64,000 nucleotides of DNA from Methylovulum miyakonense HT12. GTDB taxonomy: Bacteria; Pseudomonadota; Gammaproteobacteria; Methylococcales; Methylomonadaceae. The stretch is taken from positions 1,120,119 through 1,184,118 of the forward strand of contig NZ_KB913025.1 in assembly GCF_000384075.1 (NCBI RefSeq). Direction: 5' to 3'. The position numbers were made by a program, and so were the translations under genes. The notes below the pieces were generated by a model, which was not told where the DNA came from, ran no database searches, and saw nothing but the letters and a program-made list of their open reading frames with translations. Below are positions 47,361 to 54,999 of the stretch, piece by piece (position 1 is the stretch's first letter; every line of letters begins with the position of its first letter).

Positions 47361-47702
47361 ATGACCGAATCCCACCTTAACCCCACCAAACCGCTTGCCA
47401 TCACCGCCATTTGCATCATCGGCCTGATTAACGCGATCCAAATGCTCAATGTCTTGCTCTCGCCGATGGTCAAGCAATTGGGTCTGGCATATGCGGTGTA
47501 TTTTGGTGCCGCCGCCTTAATAAGCTTAGTGTGTATTGGCGGCTTATGGTTTTTGCGCCGTTGGGCGGCGTGGGTGTATGCGCTGGTGTTGCTGGTCAAC
47601 CAGCTGGTTTTAGTGACGATGGGTTTGTGGGAACCGACCGCCTTGGTGGTTCCGGTAGTGATTATTGGCGTGATACTGCGGCATTTCAATAAGTTGAAAT
47701 AG
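47361..47702 (+). CDS. Hypothetical small integral membrane protein
   Basis: The 113-residue protein has four hydrophobic segments (about 14-33, 42-60, 68-85 and 90-106) and little else. I do not recognise a family. The ATG at 47361 is preferred for its AAGGAG site; the frame is open much further up, but that part overlaps the argS start region and has no membrane or protein-like character. Its 3' end overlaps the 3' end of nirJ on the other strand by 17 bases. Confidence 0.6.
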   Translation: MTESHLNPTKPLAITAICIIGLINAIQMLNVLLSPMVKQLGLAYAVYFGAAALISLVCIGGLWFLRRWAAWVYALVLLVNQLVLVTMGLWEPTALVVPVVIIGVILRHFNKLK

Positions 47703-48834
47703 TGATTTCTTCATCAGTTAGGTAACAACCCGGATCTTCCGCCCAAACATTGCCGGAAGTCTGCATCGCCCTAACCCGCGTGTTGCCATTACAAATGGCT
47801 TGGTAATGGCAATCGCCACAACGCCCTTCCAAAGGCCGTGGGATTTGCTTAAGCCCCGCCATCACCGGGTCGGACACATCCATCCAAATCTCTGAAAACG
47901 GGCGTTTTTTGACATTGCCTAAGTGATAGTGCCACCAAAAAGTATCGGGATGGACATTGCCAAGATTGTCGATATTAGCGACATTCACGCCCGACGAATT
48001 GCCGCCCCATTGCGCCAATTTGGCTTGGATATGATCGGCTTGTTCAGGGAAGCGGCGGCGTACCCAATGCAAAAAATACACGGCATCGGCATCGTTATTG
48101 CCCGTGACAAATTCCCTGTCCTTGCCTTCGCTGAGCCACTGGTGACAGGTTTCAAACATCAAGTCCATCGCCGTGCGGGTGCGGTCAAAATGCGCGTCAT
48201 CTTTGCGGTTGCGGTTGCCGCGTCCGCCGTAATTCAAATGTGACAGGTAAAATTTGTCGATGTCATGCTCGTCCATCAACGCTAACAACACCGGAAAGTC
48301 CTGGTAATTGTCTTCTGTGAGCGTAAAGCGGATGCCGACTTTGATGCCTTTATCCAAACACAAATGGATACCGCGCATCGCTTCGTCAAACGAGCCTTTG
48401 ACCCGCCTAAATTCATCATGCGTGCCTTTTATGCCATCCAAACTGACACCGATGTATTGGTAATTAAGCTCGGCAATTTGCTGGATATTGTCTTGGGATA
48501 TTTTCGTGCCGTTGCTCGACAAGGCCACATAAAAGCCCATGTCTTTGGCGCGTCGGGAAATGTTAAAAATATCAGGATGCAGCAACGGTTCGCCGCCGGA
48601 CAAAATCAGTACGGGGACTTTGAAGGCTTTCAGGTCGTCCATGACCGTGTAAATTTCCGGTGTGGTCAATTCACCCGGAAAATCCACATCGGCGGAGGTG
48701 GTGTAGCAGTGTTTGCAAGTAAGGTTGCAGCGGCGGATCAGGTTCCAAATCACCACAGGCGCGGCAGGTTTGCGCGTGGGTTTTAAGGGCGTGGGCGCGA
48801 TGAGTTCACGCATGTATTGGCTGAGTCGGAACAT
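47686..48834 (-). CDS. nirJ: Heme d1 biosynthesis radical SAM protein NirJ
   Basis: NirJ is a radical SAM protein thought to remove propionate side chains and help introduce the oxo groups of heme d1. The 382-residue protein has the cluster motif CNLTCKHC (Cys36, Cys40, Cys43), SGGEPLLHPDIF, and a C-terminal SPASM-type cysteine set (GRCGDCHYQAIC ... DPGCYL) for a second iron-sulfur cluster. It is the leftmost nir gene and is separated from nirH by two toxin-antitoxin pairs, one on each strand. Confidence 0.93.
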   Translation of the reverse strand: MFRLSQYMRELIAPTPLKPTRKPAAPVVIWNLIRRCNLTCKHCYTTSADVDFPGELTTPEIYTVMDDLKAFKVPVLILSGGEPLLHPDIFNISRRAKDMGFYVALSSNGTKISQDNIQQIAELNYQYIGVSLDGIKGTHDEFRRVKGSFDEAMRGIHLCLDKGIKVGIRFTLTEDNYQDFPVLLALMDEHDIDKFYLSHLNYGGRGNRNRKDDAHFDRTRTAMDLMFETCHQWLSEGKDREFVTGNNDADAVYFLHWVRRRFPEQADHIQAKLAQWGGNSSGVNVANIDNLGNVHPDTFWWHYHLGNVKKRPFSEIWMDVSDPVMAGLKQIPRPLEGRCGDCHYQAICNGNTRVRAMQTSGNVWAEDPGCYLTDEEITISTY

Positions 48835-48872
48835 GATGATTTGTTATGGTTTTTATAAACTGGCGGAACAAC

Positions 48873-48900
48873 AAAGTAGTAGCTAAAATATAACTACTTT
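48873..48900. promoter_or_regulatory. Palindromic candidate operator before the toxin-antitoxin pair
   Basis: AAAGTAGT (48873-48880) and ACTACTTT (48893-48900) form a dyad with a 12-base centre, 21 bp before the antitoxin start. Antitoxins usually bind such sites to autoregulate. The site lies between divergent nirJ and the antitoxin gene, so it could affect both. Confidence 0.5.
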
Positions 48901-48921
48901 AAAATAACTATTTTTATAGCC

Positions 48922-49182
48922 ATGCAATTGACAACGTCGCAATTACAATCCAAACATAAAGCACTGGTGGACGCCCTTAAACGCGGCGAGAAGGTCGAAA
49001 TCACTTATCACGGGCGCATTTTAGGTGTTGTGCATCCGGCATTGCCTACAGCGGTTGATATTAAGGCTCAAGAAGTTGCTATGGCAGATTTTTTTGGGAT
49101 GCACCGTGATGCTTCCATTGATACGGTTGAAGATGAATTGCGGGCCATCCGTTCCAATCGCCGGGGTTTGCGTGATCTTTGA
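48922..49182 (+). CDS. Phd/YefM-type antitoxin
   Basis: The 86-residue protein starts MQLTTSQLQSKHKALVDALKRGEKVEITYHGR, a Phd/YefM-like N-terminal DNA-binding fold, and has an acidic C-terminal half that would wrap the toxin. Its 3' end overlaps the start of a PIN-domain gene that is interrupted by a stop codon. The antitoxin gene itself appears intact. Confidence 0.82.
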   Translation: MQLTTSQLQSKHKALVDALKRGEKVEITYHGRILGVVHPALPTAVDIKAQEVAMADFFGMHRDASIDTVEDELRAIRSNRRGLRDL

Positions 49183-49555
49183 CACCAATATCTTCATTTA
49201 TGCAGACCAGGGCGTAGCGTCCGCCAGAGATTTGCTTATGAATACGCCACAACGCGCCATTTCAGCCGTAACCTATTTGGAATAGGTGCCTTTTTGCCGC
49301 AACAAACAGGAACTGGTTATTTTTGAAAAAATGCTCAAAGCCTTATCTGTTACCATCCACGAAATCGACGCGGACATTTCCTACCAAGCCCGCCAACTGG
49401 TCAAACAATATGCCCTCAGCCATAGCATGGAAATGGCCGATGCTTTGATTGCGGCTACAGCATTGGCGAAAGATGAAGTGCTGTGTACGGGCAATATCAA
49501 ACATTTTAGTGTTGTGCCTGGCTTAATTTTGGATCAATACAGTCCAGCGAATTAA
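49172..49555 (+). pseudogene. PIN-domain toxin interrupted by an in-frame TAG
   Basis: From GTG 49172 the frame reads MIFDTNIFIYADQG...ISAVTYLE, then a TAG at 49283-49285, then continues in the same frame with VPFCRNKQELVIFEKML... to the TAA at 49553-49555. Joined, it is one PIN domain of about 127 residues with the first Asp in DTN, the second acidic residue just before the stop, and MADALIAATALAKDEVLCTGN at the third site. A point mutation (for example CAG or GAG to TAG) would explain it. A start at GTG 49286 would lack the catalytic N terminus. Confidence 0.85.
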
Positions 49556-49569
49556 GCTAAAGCAAAATA

Positions 49570-49971
49570 CTAAAGCGCCAACCGCTCAAAATACTTAAAT
49601 TTCGCCGCCTTTTTATCAAAAGTATAAACCCCATCACAATTCGCAGAGGTTGCCGAATAAGCGATTAACAAATCAGCCAGATCAAAGTTGCTATCCCGTC
49701 CTGAAGCAATAAGGCCTTGGATGACCGAAGGCTTTTCAAACCTTAGGACGGGCATTAGCAACAATTCTCCCAACGTGGCTAAGATGGCGGCATCGGCTAT
49801 GCCATAGGCCGATTGCAACACCCAAATCGTTTCCAGAACAACCAACAAAGGCACAAACAAAACGGCTTGTTTTGCTTCGGTTTGCTTAAAGAGCTGGTAA
49901 ACCTGTTGGGCTTGTGGTTCATCGTCTTTAAGCAGAAAGCGTATTAACACGTTGGTGTCCAACGCCATCAT
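49570..49971 (-). CDS. PIN-domain toxin (VapC-like)
   Basis: The 133-residue protein begins MMALDTNVLIRFLLKDDEPQ with the first catalytic Asp, has the second acidic position in LLVVLETIWVL and the third in FDLADLLIAYSATSANCDGVYTFD. It should be an RNase toxin. It overlaps the AbrB-type antitoxin upstream by four bases (ATGA). The pair lies between nirH and nirJ. Confidence 0.87.
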   Translation of the reverse strand: MMALDTNVLIRFLLKDDEPQAQQVYQLFKQTEAKQAVLFVPLLVVLETIWVLQSAYGIADAAILATLGELLLMPVLRFEKPSVIQGLIASGRDSNFDLADLLIAYSATSANCDGVYTFDKKAAKFKYFERLAL

Positions 49972-50216
49972 TTGAAGCCGTCCTGCATTTTTTGCCGGAT
50001 CGCCGCGTCCATTTCTTCGACCGACACGGGTTTTCTGTTGGCCTGAAAGAGCAAGCCAAACACGTCATCCACTTTTTTAGTGATCGGGCGTAGCAACACT
50101 TCATTTTTGTCGGTCATGACAAATTCAATTTTGTCGCCAAAATGTAAACCTAAGGCATCCCTGACTTTTTTCGGAATGGTGACTTGGCCTTTGCTGGTGA
50201 GCGTCGTTTGTTGCAT
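49968..50216 (-). CDS. AbrB/MazE-type antitoxin
   Basis: The 82-residue protein starts MQQTTLTSKGQVTIPKKVRDALG, a SpoVT/AbrB swapped-hairpin domain, followed by a toxin-binding tail (VSVEEMDAAIRQKMQDG). A direct/inverted CCTTAC...GTAAGG arrangement just upstream (about 50224-50260) could be its operator. It is coupled to the PIN toxin gene downstream. Confidence 0.87.
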   Translation of the reverse strand: MQQTTLTSKGQVTIPKKVRDALGLHFGDKIEFVMTDKNEVLLRPITKKVDDVFGLLFQANRKPVSVEEMDAAIRQKMQDGFK

Positions 50217-50298
50217 GACAATTCCTTACTTTTTTATTTGAGTAAGGCGTAATGGTAAGGATTAATCTTTGGTAGGTCAATGTCGGTGAAGCGTTATA

Positions 50299-50769
50299 TT
50301 ACGCGCTACGAAACCCCGTCTTCTTCAATATTTTCGTGCTATACAACACATCCCTGCCGCGACAATATTCACCCAACACCTCCGCGATCTGCATGATTTG
50401 CCCATCCGCCTCTTCTTGCGTTTTGCCATGCACCATCGCAAACAAGTTGTAAGGCCAAGCGGGCAGATGCCGTGGACGGTGGTAGCAATGGCTGACGAAC
50501 GGCAGTTGCCCGACTTGTTGGCCTAGTCCGTCAATTTTATCGTCCGGTACATCCCACACCGTCATGCCGTTAAAGCGGTAGCCGAGTTGGTAATGGTTAG
50601 GCACGGCGCCGATGCGGCGGATAATGCCGCTGGTTTGCATCGCCGCCATGCGCTGCATAATTTCTTCTTTAGTTAAACCCAATTGTTCGGCTAGGGTTTG
50701 ATAAGGCTCGGGCGTGAGCGGCAAACCCGCTTGGGTGGCGTGCATGATACGGCGGTCGGTGTCGTCCAT
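50299..50769 (-). CDS. nirH: Siroheme decarboxylase subunit NirH (AsnC-like)
   Basis: NirD, NirL, NirG and NirH form the siroheme decarboxylase that makes 12,18-didecarboxysiroheme on the way to heme d1. The 156-residue protein has the Lrp/AsnC-like start and the NirH-type signature IIRRIGAVPNHYQLGYRFNG (about 50-69) plus YHRPRHLPAWPYNLFAM. It starts one base after the nirG stop, so the two are tightly coupled. Confidence 0.9.
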   Translation of the reverse strand: MDDTDRRIMHATQAGLPLTPEPYQTLAEQLGLTKEEIMQRMAAMQTSGIIRRIGAVPNHYQLGYRFNGMTVWDVPDDKIDGLGQQVGQLPFVSHCYHRPRHLPAWPYNLFAMVHGKTQEEADGQIMQIAEVLGEYCRGRDVLYSTKILKKTGFRSA

Positions 50770-50770
50770 G

Positions 50771-51214
50771 TCAGGCTTCCAATCTTAGGTTGACAAAATA
50801 TTCTTTCAATTTAGGCATGTTGTAAACGGTCAAGCCTGTTTGCTGTTCAATCGCGTTGATGGTGTGCTGTTGTTGTTCCGGCGTTTCCGTCGCCAACACA
50901 AACCACATGTTCAATTCATGGCTACGCGCATAATTGTGCGCGACTTCGGGGAAGGCGTTTATGATCTCAGTCACTTCATCAAAACGTTCGGCAGGAATTT
51001 TTACCGCTGCTAACGTTAATGCGCCGCCCATTTGCTCGGCGTTGTACAGCGGCCCAAAACGGGTCAGCGTGCCGTTCGCCAATAAGGCTTGCAGACGCGC
51101 CAATAAGTCGCTTTCGCTGAGACTTAAGGATTCCGCTACTTTGTTATACGGCGCATCACAAATCGGGAAGCCCGTTTGTAAGGTATTGATAATCAGGCGG
51201 TCGGTATCGTCCAT
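50771..51214 (-). CDS. nirG: Siroheme decarboxylase subunit NirG (AsnC-like)
   Basis: The 147-residue protein has the NirG-type pattern LTRFGPLYNAEQMGGALTL (about 50-68) and FPEVAHNYARSHELNMWFVLA, a variant of the NHNYERE region seen in NirD. It is followed directly by nirH. Upstream, two palindromic repeats (51232-51309 and 51331-51407) separate it from nirL, unlike the gapless nirDLGH order in pseudomonads. Confidence 0.9.
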   Translation of the reverse strand: MDDTDRLIINTLQTGFPICDAPYNKVAESLSLSESDLLARLQALLANGTLTRFGPLYNAEQMGGALTLAAVKIPAERFDEVTEIINAFPEVAHNYARSHELNMWFVLATETPEQQQHTINAIEQQTGLTVYNMPKLKEYFVNLRLEA

Positions 51215-51231
51215 TTTGTTACACGGATGTT

Positions 51232-51309
51232 GTAGGGGCGAGCGGCTGCTCGCCTTTTTTAGCAGTTGGAATCCTTAAAGCTTGTCAGCGAGCAGCCGCT
51301 CGCCGCTAC
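51232..51309. repeat. REP-like palindrome (GTAGGGGCGAGCGGCTGC type)
   Basis: Left arm GTAGGGGCGAGCGGCTGC and right arm GCAGCCGCTCGCCGCTAC form a long hairpin around an AT-rich centre. A related copy lies at 56393-56473 in the same nir cluster. Confidence 0.85.
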
Positions 51310-51330
51310 GGTATTTATACGAACAGCAAG

Positions 51331-51407
51331 GTAGGATGGGCTGAACGAAGGGATGCCCATCGTTTTTTATACATTTTGATGGGCTTCCTTACGTCAGCCC
51401 ATCCTAC
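51331..51407. repeat. REP-like palindrome (GTAGGATGGGCTGA type), providing the nirL stop codon
   Basis: Left arm GTAGGATGGGCTGAACGAAG and right arm CTTACGTCAGCCCATCCTAC are inverted copies of the family also inserted in nirF (53508-53602). Read leftward, its first TAG is the stop codon of nirL (51404-51406). Confidence 0.85.
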
Positions 51408-51904
51408 CCATTGGCAACAACCGCCATTGGCATCGCTTGATAAACCGCCCCGCGCTGCTTAAAACAGCGGCGGCTAAACAAAATCTGCCGCCCGTAACGC
51501 GCCAAACTGCACGCTTCGTTAAGCTGCTCCAATTGCGCCAGCACCGTGGCGCGGTCTTTGCCGTGGATCATACAGTACAGGTTATAAGGCCATTCCGGCT
51601 GTCTGGGGCGTTGGTAACACAGGTTCACAAAACTGAAATGGCTGATGTACATACCCAATTCCTTAATCAATTCATCAGGCACATCCCAAACTACCATCGC
51701 ATTGGCGCGATAGCCTAGCGGGCGGTGTTTGACGATGACACCTAAGCGTTTAATCAAGCCTTGGGCTTTCAATGCCGTGACACGGCTGATGACTTCCGCC
51801 TCGTCCATGCCTAGTTCCATACCGATTTGCGCGTAAGGACGCGGACACAAAGGCAAGCCCGCCGATACTTGCGCCAATACCGCCAAATCCCGTGCTTCAA
51901 GCAT
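51404..51904 (-). CDS. nirL: Siroheme decarboxylase subunit NirL (AsnC-like)
   Basis: The 166-residue protein has the NirL-type pattern LIKRLGVIVKHRPLGYRANAMVVWDVP (about 50-76) and CYQRPRQPEWPYNLYCMIHG. It overlaps nirD by eight bases. The final stop codon lies in the edge of a palindromic repeat (51331-51407), so the last residues (AVVANG) may have been set by that insertion. Together with NirD, NirG and NirH it decarboxylates siroheme. Confidence 0.9.
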   Translation of the reverse strand: MLEARDLAVLAQVSAGLPLCPRPYAQIGMELGMDEAEVISRVTALKAQGLIKRLGVIVKHRPLGYRANAMVVWDVPDELIKELGMYISHFSFVNLCYQRPRQPEWPYNLYCMIHGKDRATVLAQLEQLNEACSLARYGRQILFSRRCFKQRGAVYQAMPMAVVANG

Positions 51905-52361
51905 GTTGTAAATCCAATTTAAAACCTAAATCAATGAAAAAATCGTCCACCAACGGTAGCCGCAAAGCGGCATAACCTGTTTGTTGTTCGATGCGTTCAA
52001 TAACGGCCTGCAATTGTTGGACGGTAGCGGCGACAGCGACAAACCACACATTAAAGCGATGCTCACGTTCATAATTATGGTTGACCTCAGGAAATGCGCT
52101 GATTTGGTCCGCGACCCTCTGTAATTCGTTTTCTGGTACAGCCATTGCCACCAACATGCTCGCGCCGATTTGGTTGGGCGGGATCACCGCGCCAATCCGG
52201 CTGATGAATTGTTGCTCATTCAATTCTGCCAACGCGGCCAGCACGTCGGTTTCCGTCACGCCCAGCGTGTCGGCAATGTCGCGGTAAGGCGTGGGCGACA
52301 ACGGGAAATCACGTTGGAAATCATTTAACAAGTGTTTATGCAAATCCGTCAGCATGATCAA
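51897..52361 (-). CDS. nirD: Siroheme decarboxylase subunit NirD (AsnC-like)
   Basis: The 154-residue protein has the NirD-type pattern FISRIGAVIPPNQIGASMLVAMAVP (about 52-76) and the NHNYEREHRFNVWFVAV stretch with active-site-type residues. An M-I-M start allows either of two ATGs. Its start overlaps the nirF stop by four bases and its end overlaps nirL, so nirF-nirD-nirL are translationally linked. Confidence 0.92.
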   Translation of the reverse strand: MIMLTDLHKHLLNDFQRDFPLSPTPYRDIADTLGVTETDVLAALAELNEQQFISRIGAVIPPNQIGASMLVAMAVPENELQRVADQISAFPEVNHNYEREHRFNVWFVAVAATVQQLQAVIERIEQQTGYAALRLPLVDDFFIDLGFKLDLQHA

Positions 52362-53632
52362 AAACCAATTTTATGCGCCCGTGAGCTGAAAAAAATCCCG
52401 TTCGGATGTTGGGCGGCTAAACGCGGCGCGGCTTCTTGCAAGGTCGCCGTGTCATACACTACCACTTGATTGTCATCGCGCAACGCCACCCAAACCTGTT
52501 CGCCGCGTGGGGTAAATTCCATGTGCAACACGGCTTTGCCGGGCGTGAGCATGTTCGTGACCGCCAAGTCTTTCACATCAATGATTTGCAAGTGGTTGTT
52601 GTCCGGCATGGCGAAATTGACCCACACTTGCCGGGCATCAGGCCGCGCCATGACAAACACAGGCTGACCAAGCACGGGAATGGCTTTCAATAACGTCCAA
52701 TCGCGCTTGTTGATGACCAACACCTCATGCTTGCCTATCGCGGGTGCAAACAGCAAATCGCCCGCCATTGCCCAGCCTTCCAGATGCGGCATTTTGTACA
52801 CGGGCAATTTGTCGTCATCTTTGCCATACGTCGGCAAGATGCGCTTCACGCCAGCGGCAGTGTCCCACAAATCCAGCAAAGCCAAGCCGCTTTCGCCAAA
52901 CAATCCGGCGATGTAAAAACGCCCTTCCGGCGACATCAGCGCGTCATACGGTTCTTTACCGATGTTCTTGAATTTTGCGATGGCGGGCTTTTGCGGGTTT
53001 TTCATGTCCAGCGTCCAAATTTCTCCGGCATCAAACAGGCTAAAGACAAATTTTTGCCCTGGTGCATCGACCAAACCAACCACTTTAGAACGTTTGCCGG
53101 GCGCATATTCGGCGGGAATATCGGCGACTAATTCTAAAGTGTCAGCAGCGAACACTTTCACACCGCCCGGTTCGTAATTGGACACGGCGATCAATTTGCC
53201 GTCTTGTGAAATCGCCCCGCCGATGCTGTTGCCCGCTTGCACGATACGTTTGGCGAGTTGGTCTTGCAGCAAATCGATTTTGCTCAAACCGCCATCGCGC
53301 CCGAACACATAGGCATAGCGTTGGTCACGCGAAAACACGACCGTAGCGTGTGACAAATCGCCTAAGCCAGTGATTTTTGCCAGTTGCTTGTGTTCGGTGG
53401 TGTTGATAATCAAGGCCGTGCTGTCTTCGCGTTCGATGATTAAGCCTAAGTCGCCCGTGGCGCGGGGTTCGGCTAGCACATTGAAAGATAGCATTAACGC
53501 AAGAATCGTAGGTTGGGCTGACGATAGGAAGCCTTTATGCCCTAGAGGGTACAACATTTTCAACATTAGTTTGTTGGGCTTCCTATCGTCAGCCCAACCT
53601 ACATTATTTGAAGCCAGTAATAATTTGTTCAT
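52358..53632 (-). CDS. nirF: Heme d1 biosynthesis protein NirF, with repeat-derived insert in the signal peptide
   Basis: NirF is a periplasmic beta-propeller needed for a late step of heme d1 synthesis. The 424-residue protein has the conserved RATGDLGLIIERED start of the mature part, FGRDGGLSKIDLL, GNSIGGAISQDGKLIAVSNYEPGGVKVF and the C-terminal HPNGIFFSSRAHKIGF. At the N terminus, MNKLLLASN is followed by 32 residues (VGWADDRKPNKL...SSAQPT) encoded by a palindromic repeat, then ILALMLSFNVLAEP, the hydrophobic core and cleavage site. Without the repeat a normal 24-residue signal peptide is restored. Internal ATGs within the repeat could serve as new starts. Confidence 0.93.
   Translation of the reverse strand: MNKLLLASNNVGWADDRKPNKLMLKMLYPLGHKGFLSSAQPTILALMLSFNVLAEPRATGDLGLIIEREDSTALIINTTEHKQLAKITGLGDLSHATVVFSRDQRYAYVFGRDGGLSKIDLLQDQLAKRIVQAGNSIGGAISQDGKLIAVSNYEPGGVKVFAADTLELVADIPAEYAPGKRSKVVGLVDAPGQKFVFSLFDAGEIWTLDMKNPQKPAIAKFKNIGKEPYDALMSPEGRFYIAGLFGESGLALLDLWDTAAGVKRILPTYGKDDDKLPVYKMPHLEGWAMAGDLLFAPAIGKHEVLVINKRDWTLLKAIPVLGQPVFVMARPDARQVWVNFAMPDNNHLQIIDVKDLAVTNMLTPGKAVLHMEFTPRGEQVWVALRDDNQVVVYDTATLQEAAPRLAAQHPNGIFFSSRAHKIGF
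53508..53602. repeat. 95-bp palindromic repeat inserted in frame in nirF
   Basis: Left arm GTAGGTTGGGCTGACG and matching inverted right arm (through 53602) are complementary over about 26 bp each; the centre is AT-rich. It belongs to the same family as 51331-51407, and a half copy follows bioB near 18355-18380. It adds 96 nt net (32 codons) to the nirF signal-peptide region without a stop. Confidence 0.88.
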
Positions 53633-53667
53633 GATTCTGAATTATTCAAGTTAGTTTTTATTCGGCT

Positions 53668-54144
53668 TTACAATTCACCAATGCGCGTTAAAAAAGCACG
53701 GTAAACGGATGTGGAATACCAGCGGCCTTTTGCAATCATGTCATCCAGTAAAGGTTTTATGGCAACAATCTCGCCTTGCTCTTTTGCTTTAAGCAGTATT
53801 GACAAGGTACGGATGGTCGTCAAACCAACGCTGTTGGCGAATTGATAACCCAGATTTTCATCAATGATGACAAAATCAGCGTTAATTTCTTTCGCTAAAA
53901 TAATCGTTTCAGCCTCGCCCAGATCAAGTTGGCTTAGTAACAAATCCTTGTATAAATGGCCTTGAATGGTCTGCACGAGAATAAAATGGCTGTCAATTTC
54001 TTGATAAGCATGGTTTTTTTTGGCTTTTATCTCTTGGTAAACAGCTTCGGCAATGATGATTTGTCCAAATAGTTTCTCCAAAATATCCAACCGGCCAATA
54101 GCTGCCAAGGAAATAATTGGGGTGGTATTGGCGACCACTTTCAT
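53668..54144 (-). CDS. DUF3368 PIN-like toxin
   Basis: The 158-residue protein begins MKVVANTTPIISLAAIGRLDILEKLF, the typical start of DUF3368 PIN-fold proteins, with LDLGEAETIILAKE and ADFVIIDENLGY as the later acidic sites. These pair with UPF0175 antitoxins, exactly as here: the start overlaps the UPF0175 gene by four bases. The pair lies between nirF and the DUF2380 gene. RNase activity is inferred from the fold. Confidence 0.88.
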   Translation of the reverse strand: MKVVANTTPIISLAAIGRLDILEKLFGQIIIAEAVYQEIKAKKNHAYQEIDSHFILVQTIQGHLYKDLLLSQLDLGEAETIILAKEINADFVIIDENLGYQFANSVGLTTIRTLSILLKAKEQGEIVAIKPLLDDMIAKGRWYSTSVYRAFLTRIGEL

Positions 54145-54416
54145 GGCAATTTTTGGACATCGGCAAAAATTTCGTCCATTTCCATCTCGTTGTAATCAAA
54201 AATTGCTTCCTGCTCAATTTTTAGTTTTTCAATAAAATCAAGCTTGGAAAAGCCCGCCAATTCGGCAGCTTTACCTAGAGATAAACGCCGCTTTCTATAC
54301 AGCATCAATGCGGATAAAAAACGCAAGTTTTGGGTGAATTGTTCCTGGCTCTCTTTTAATGAAAACAAAATGTTTTCGTTGATAGGGAAGGAAATATCAA
54401 TGGTTTTTTCCAGCAT
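54141..54416 (-). CDS. UPF0175 family antitoxin
   Basis: The 91-residue protein has the UPF0175 helix-turn-helix-like core ALMLYRKRRLSLGKAAELAGFSKLDFIEKL (about 38-67) and an acidic C-terminal tail (YNEMEMDEIFADVQ). It is the DNA-binding antitoxin partner of the DUF3368 toxin encoded directly downstream. Confidence 0.88.
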   Translation of the reverse strand: MLEKTIDISFPINENILFSLKESQEQFTQNLRFLSALMLYRKRRLSLGKAAELAGFSKLDFIEKLKIEQEAIFDYNEMEMDEIFADVQKLP

Positions 54417-54440
54417 GGCTTTTTCCGTGTGTGAGGATGT

Positions 54441-54959
54441 TTAATGGCTTTGCCCAGGTGGCGGTGGGGCATAGCGTTTATCCAAATCGGCATCAATTTT
54501 CACCGTCAGGCTTTCAACGGCTTTGCGTGTCAATTTCTTATCGCCGCCTTTGGATTCGGAAATGTAATTGCCAACCAAACGTCCGTCTTTCACCCTAACT
54601 AAATGCCCCATCAGGTACGCAAACAAAAAACTGGGTTTATGCAAGCGACCAACCAACACATAATCCGCCCCGGCGCTTTTACCCAATTCCGCCACCACCT
54701 CGTCATGGTCAAACAAATAACCAAAACCGCTGGCCGCTCGTTGTTGCTTTTCTGCCGCCACCGGAATGATGTGGTAGCCCGCGCTTTGCAATTCCCTTTC
54801 CAGCAACGGTTTGATGCCGGCTGTCCGCGCCATTTCTTCTGGGATGCGCGGCTTCATGGTCAAGTCGTTCAGCTCAAAATCCAACACCGCAATGCGGGTT
54901 TCGGCTTGGCTTGGGGCGATTGACAAGGCCATTAATAGCAGGAAATAGGCGGTTTTCAT
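54441..54959 (-). CDS. DUF2380-like secreted protein in the nir cluster
   Basis: The 172-residue protein starts with a signal peptide (MKTAYFLLLMALSIAPSQA) and continues TRIAVLDFELNDLTMKPRIPEE, the start of DUF2380 (a domain with a TolB-N or GNA1162-like fold). It has no membrane anchor beyond the signal. I chose the ATG at 54959; a GTG nine codons earlier is possible. It lies among the nir genes on the same strand; whether it belongs to nitrite respiration or is a passenger is not known. Confidence 0.75.
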   Translation of the reverse strand: MKTAYFLLLMALSIAPSQAETRIAVLDFELNDLTMKPRIPEEMARTAGIKPLLERELQSAGYHIIPVAAEKQQRAASGFGYLFDHDEVVAELGKSAGADYVLVGRLHKPSFLFAYLMGHLVRVKDGRLVGNYISESKGGDKKLTRKAVESLTVKIDADLDKRYAPPPPGQSH

Positions 54960-54999
54960 TATTATGGTGGTGTAGTTTGTATTCACTTGCTCACTTGCC

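Noticed and set aside
49286-49555. Separate small gene starting at GTG 49286
   Set aside because: It continues the frame of the interrupted PIN gene and lacks the catalytic N terminus and a ribosome binding site.
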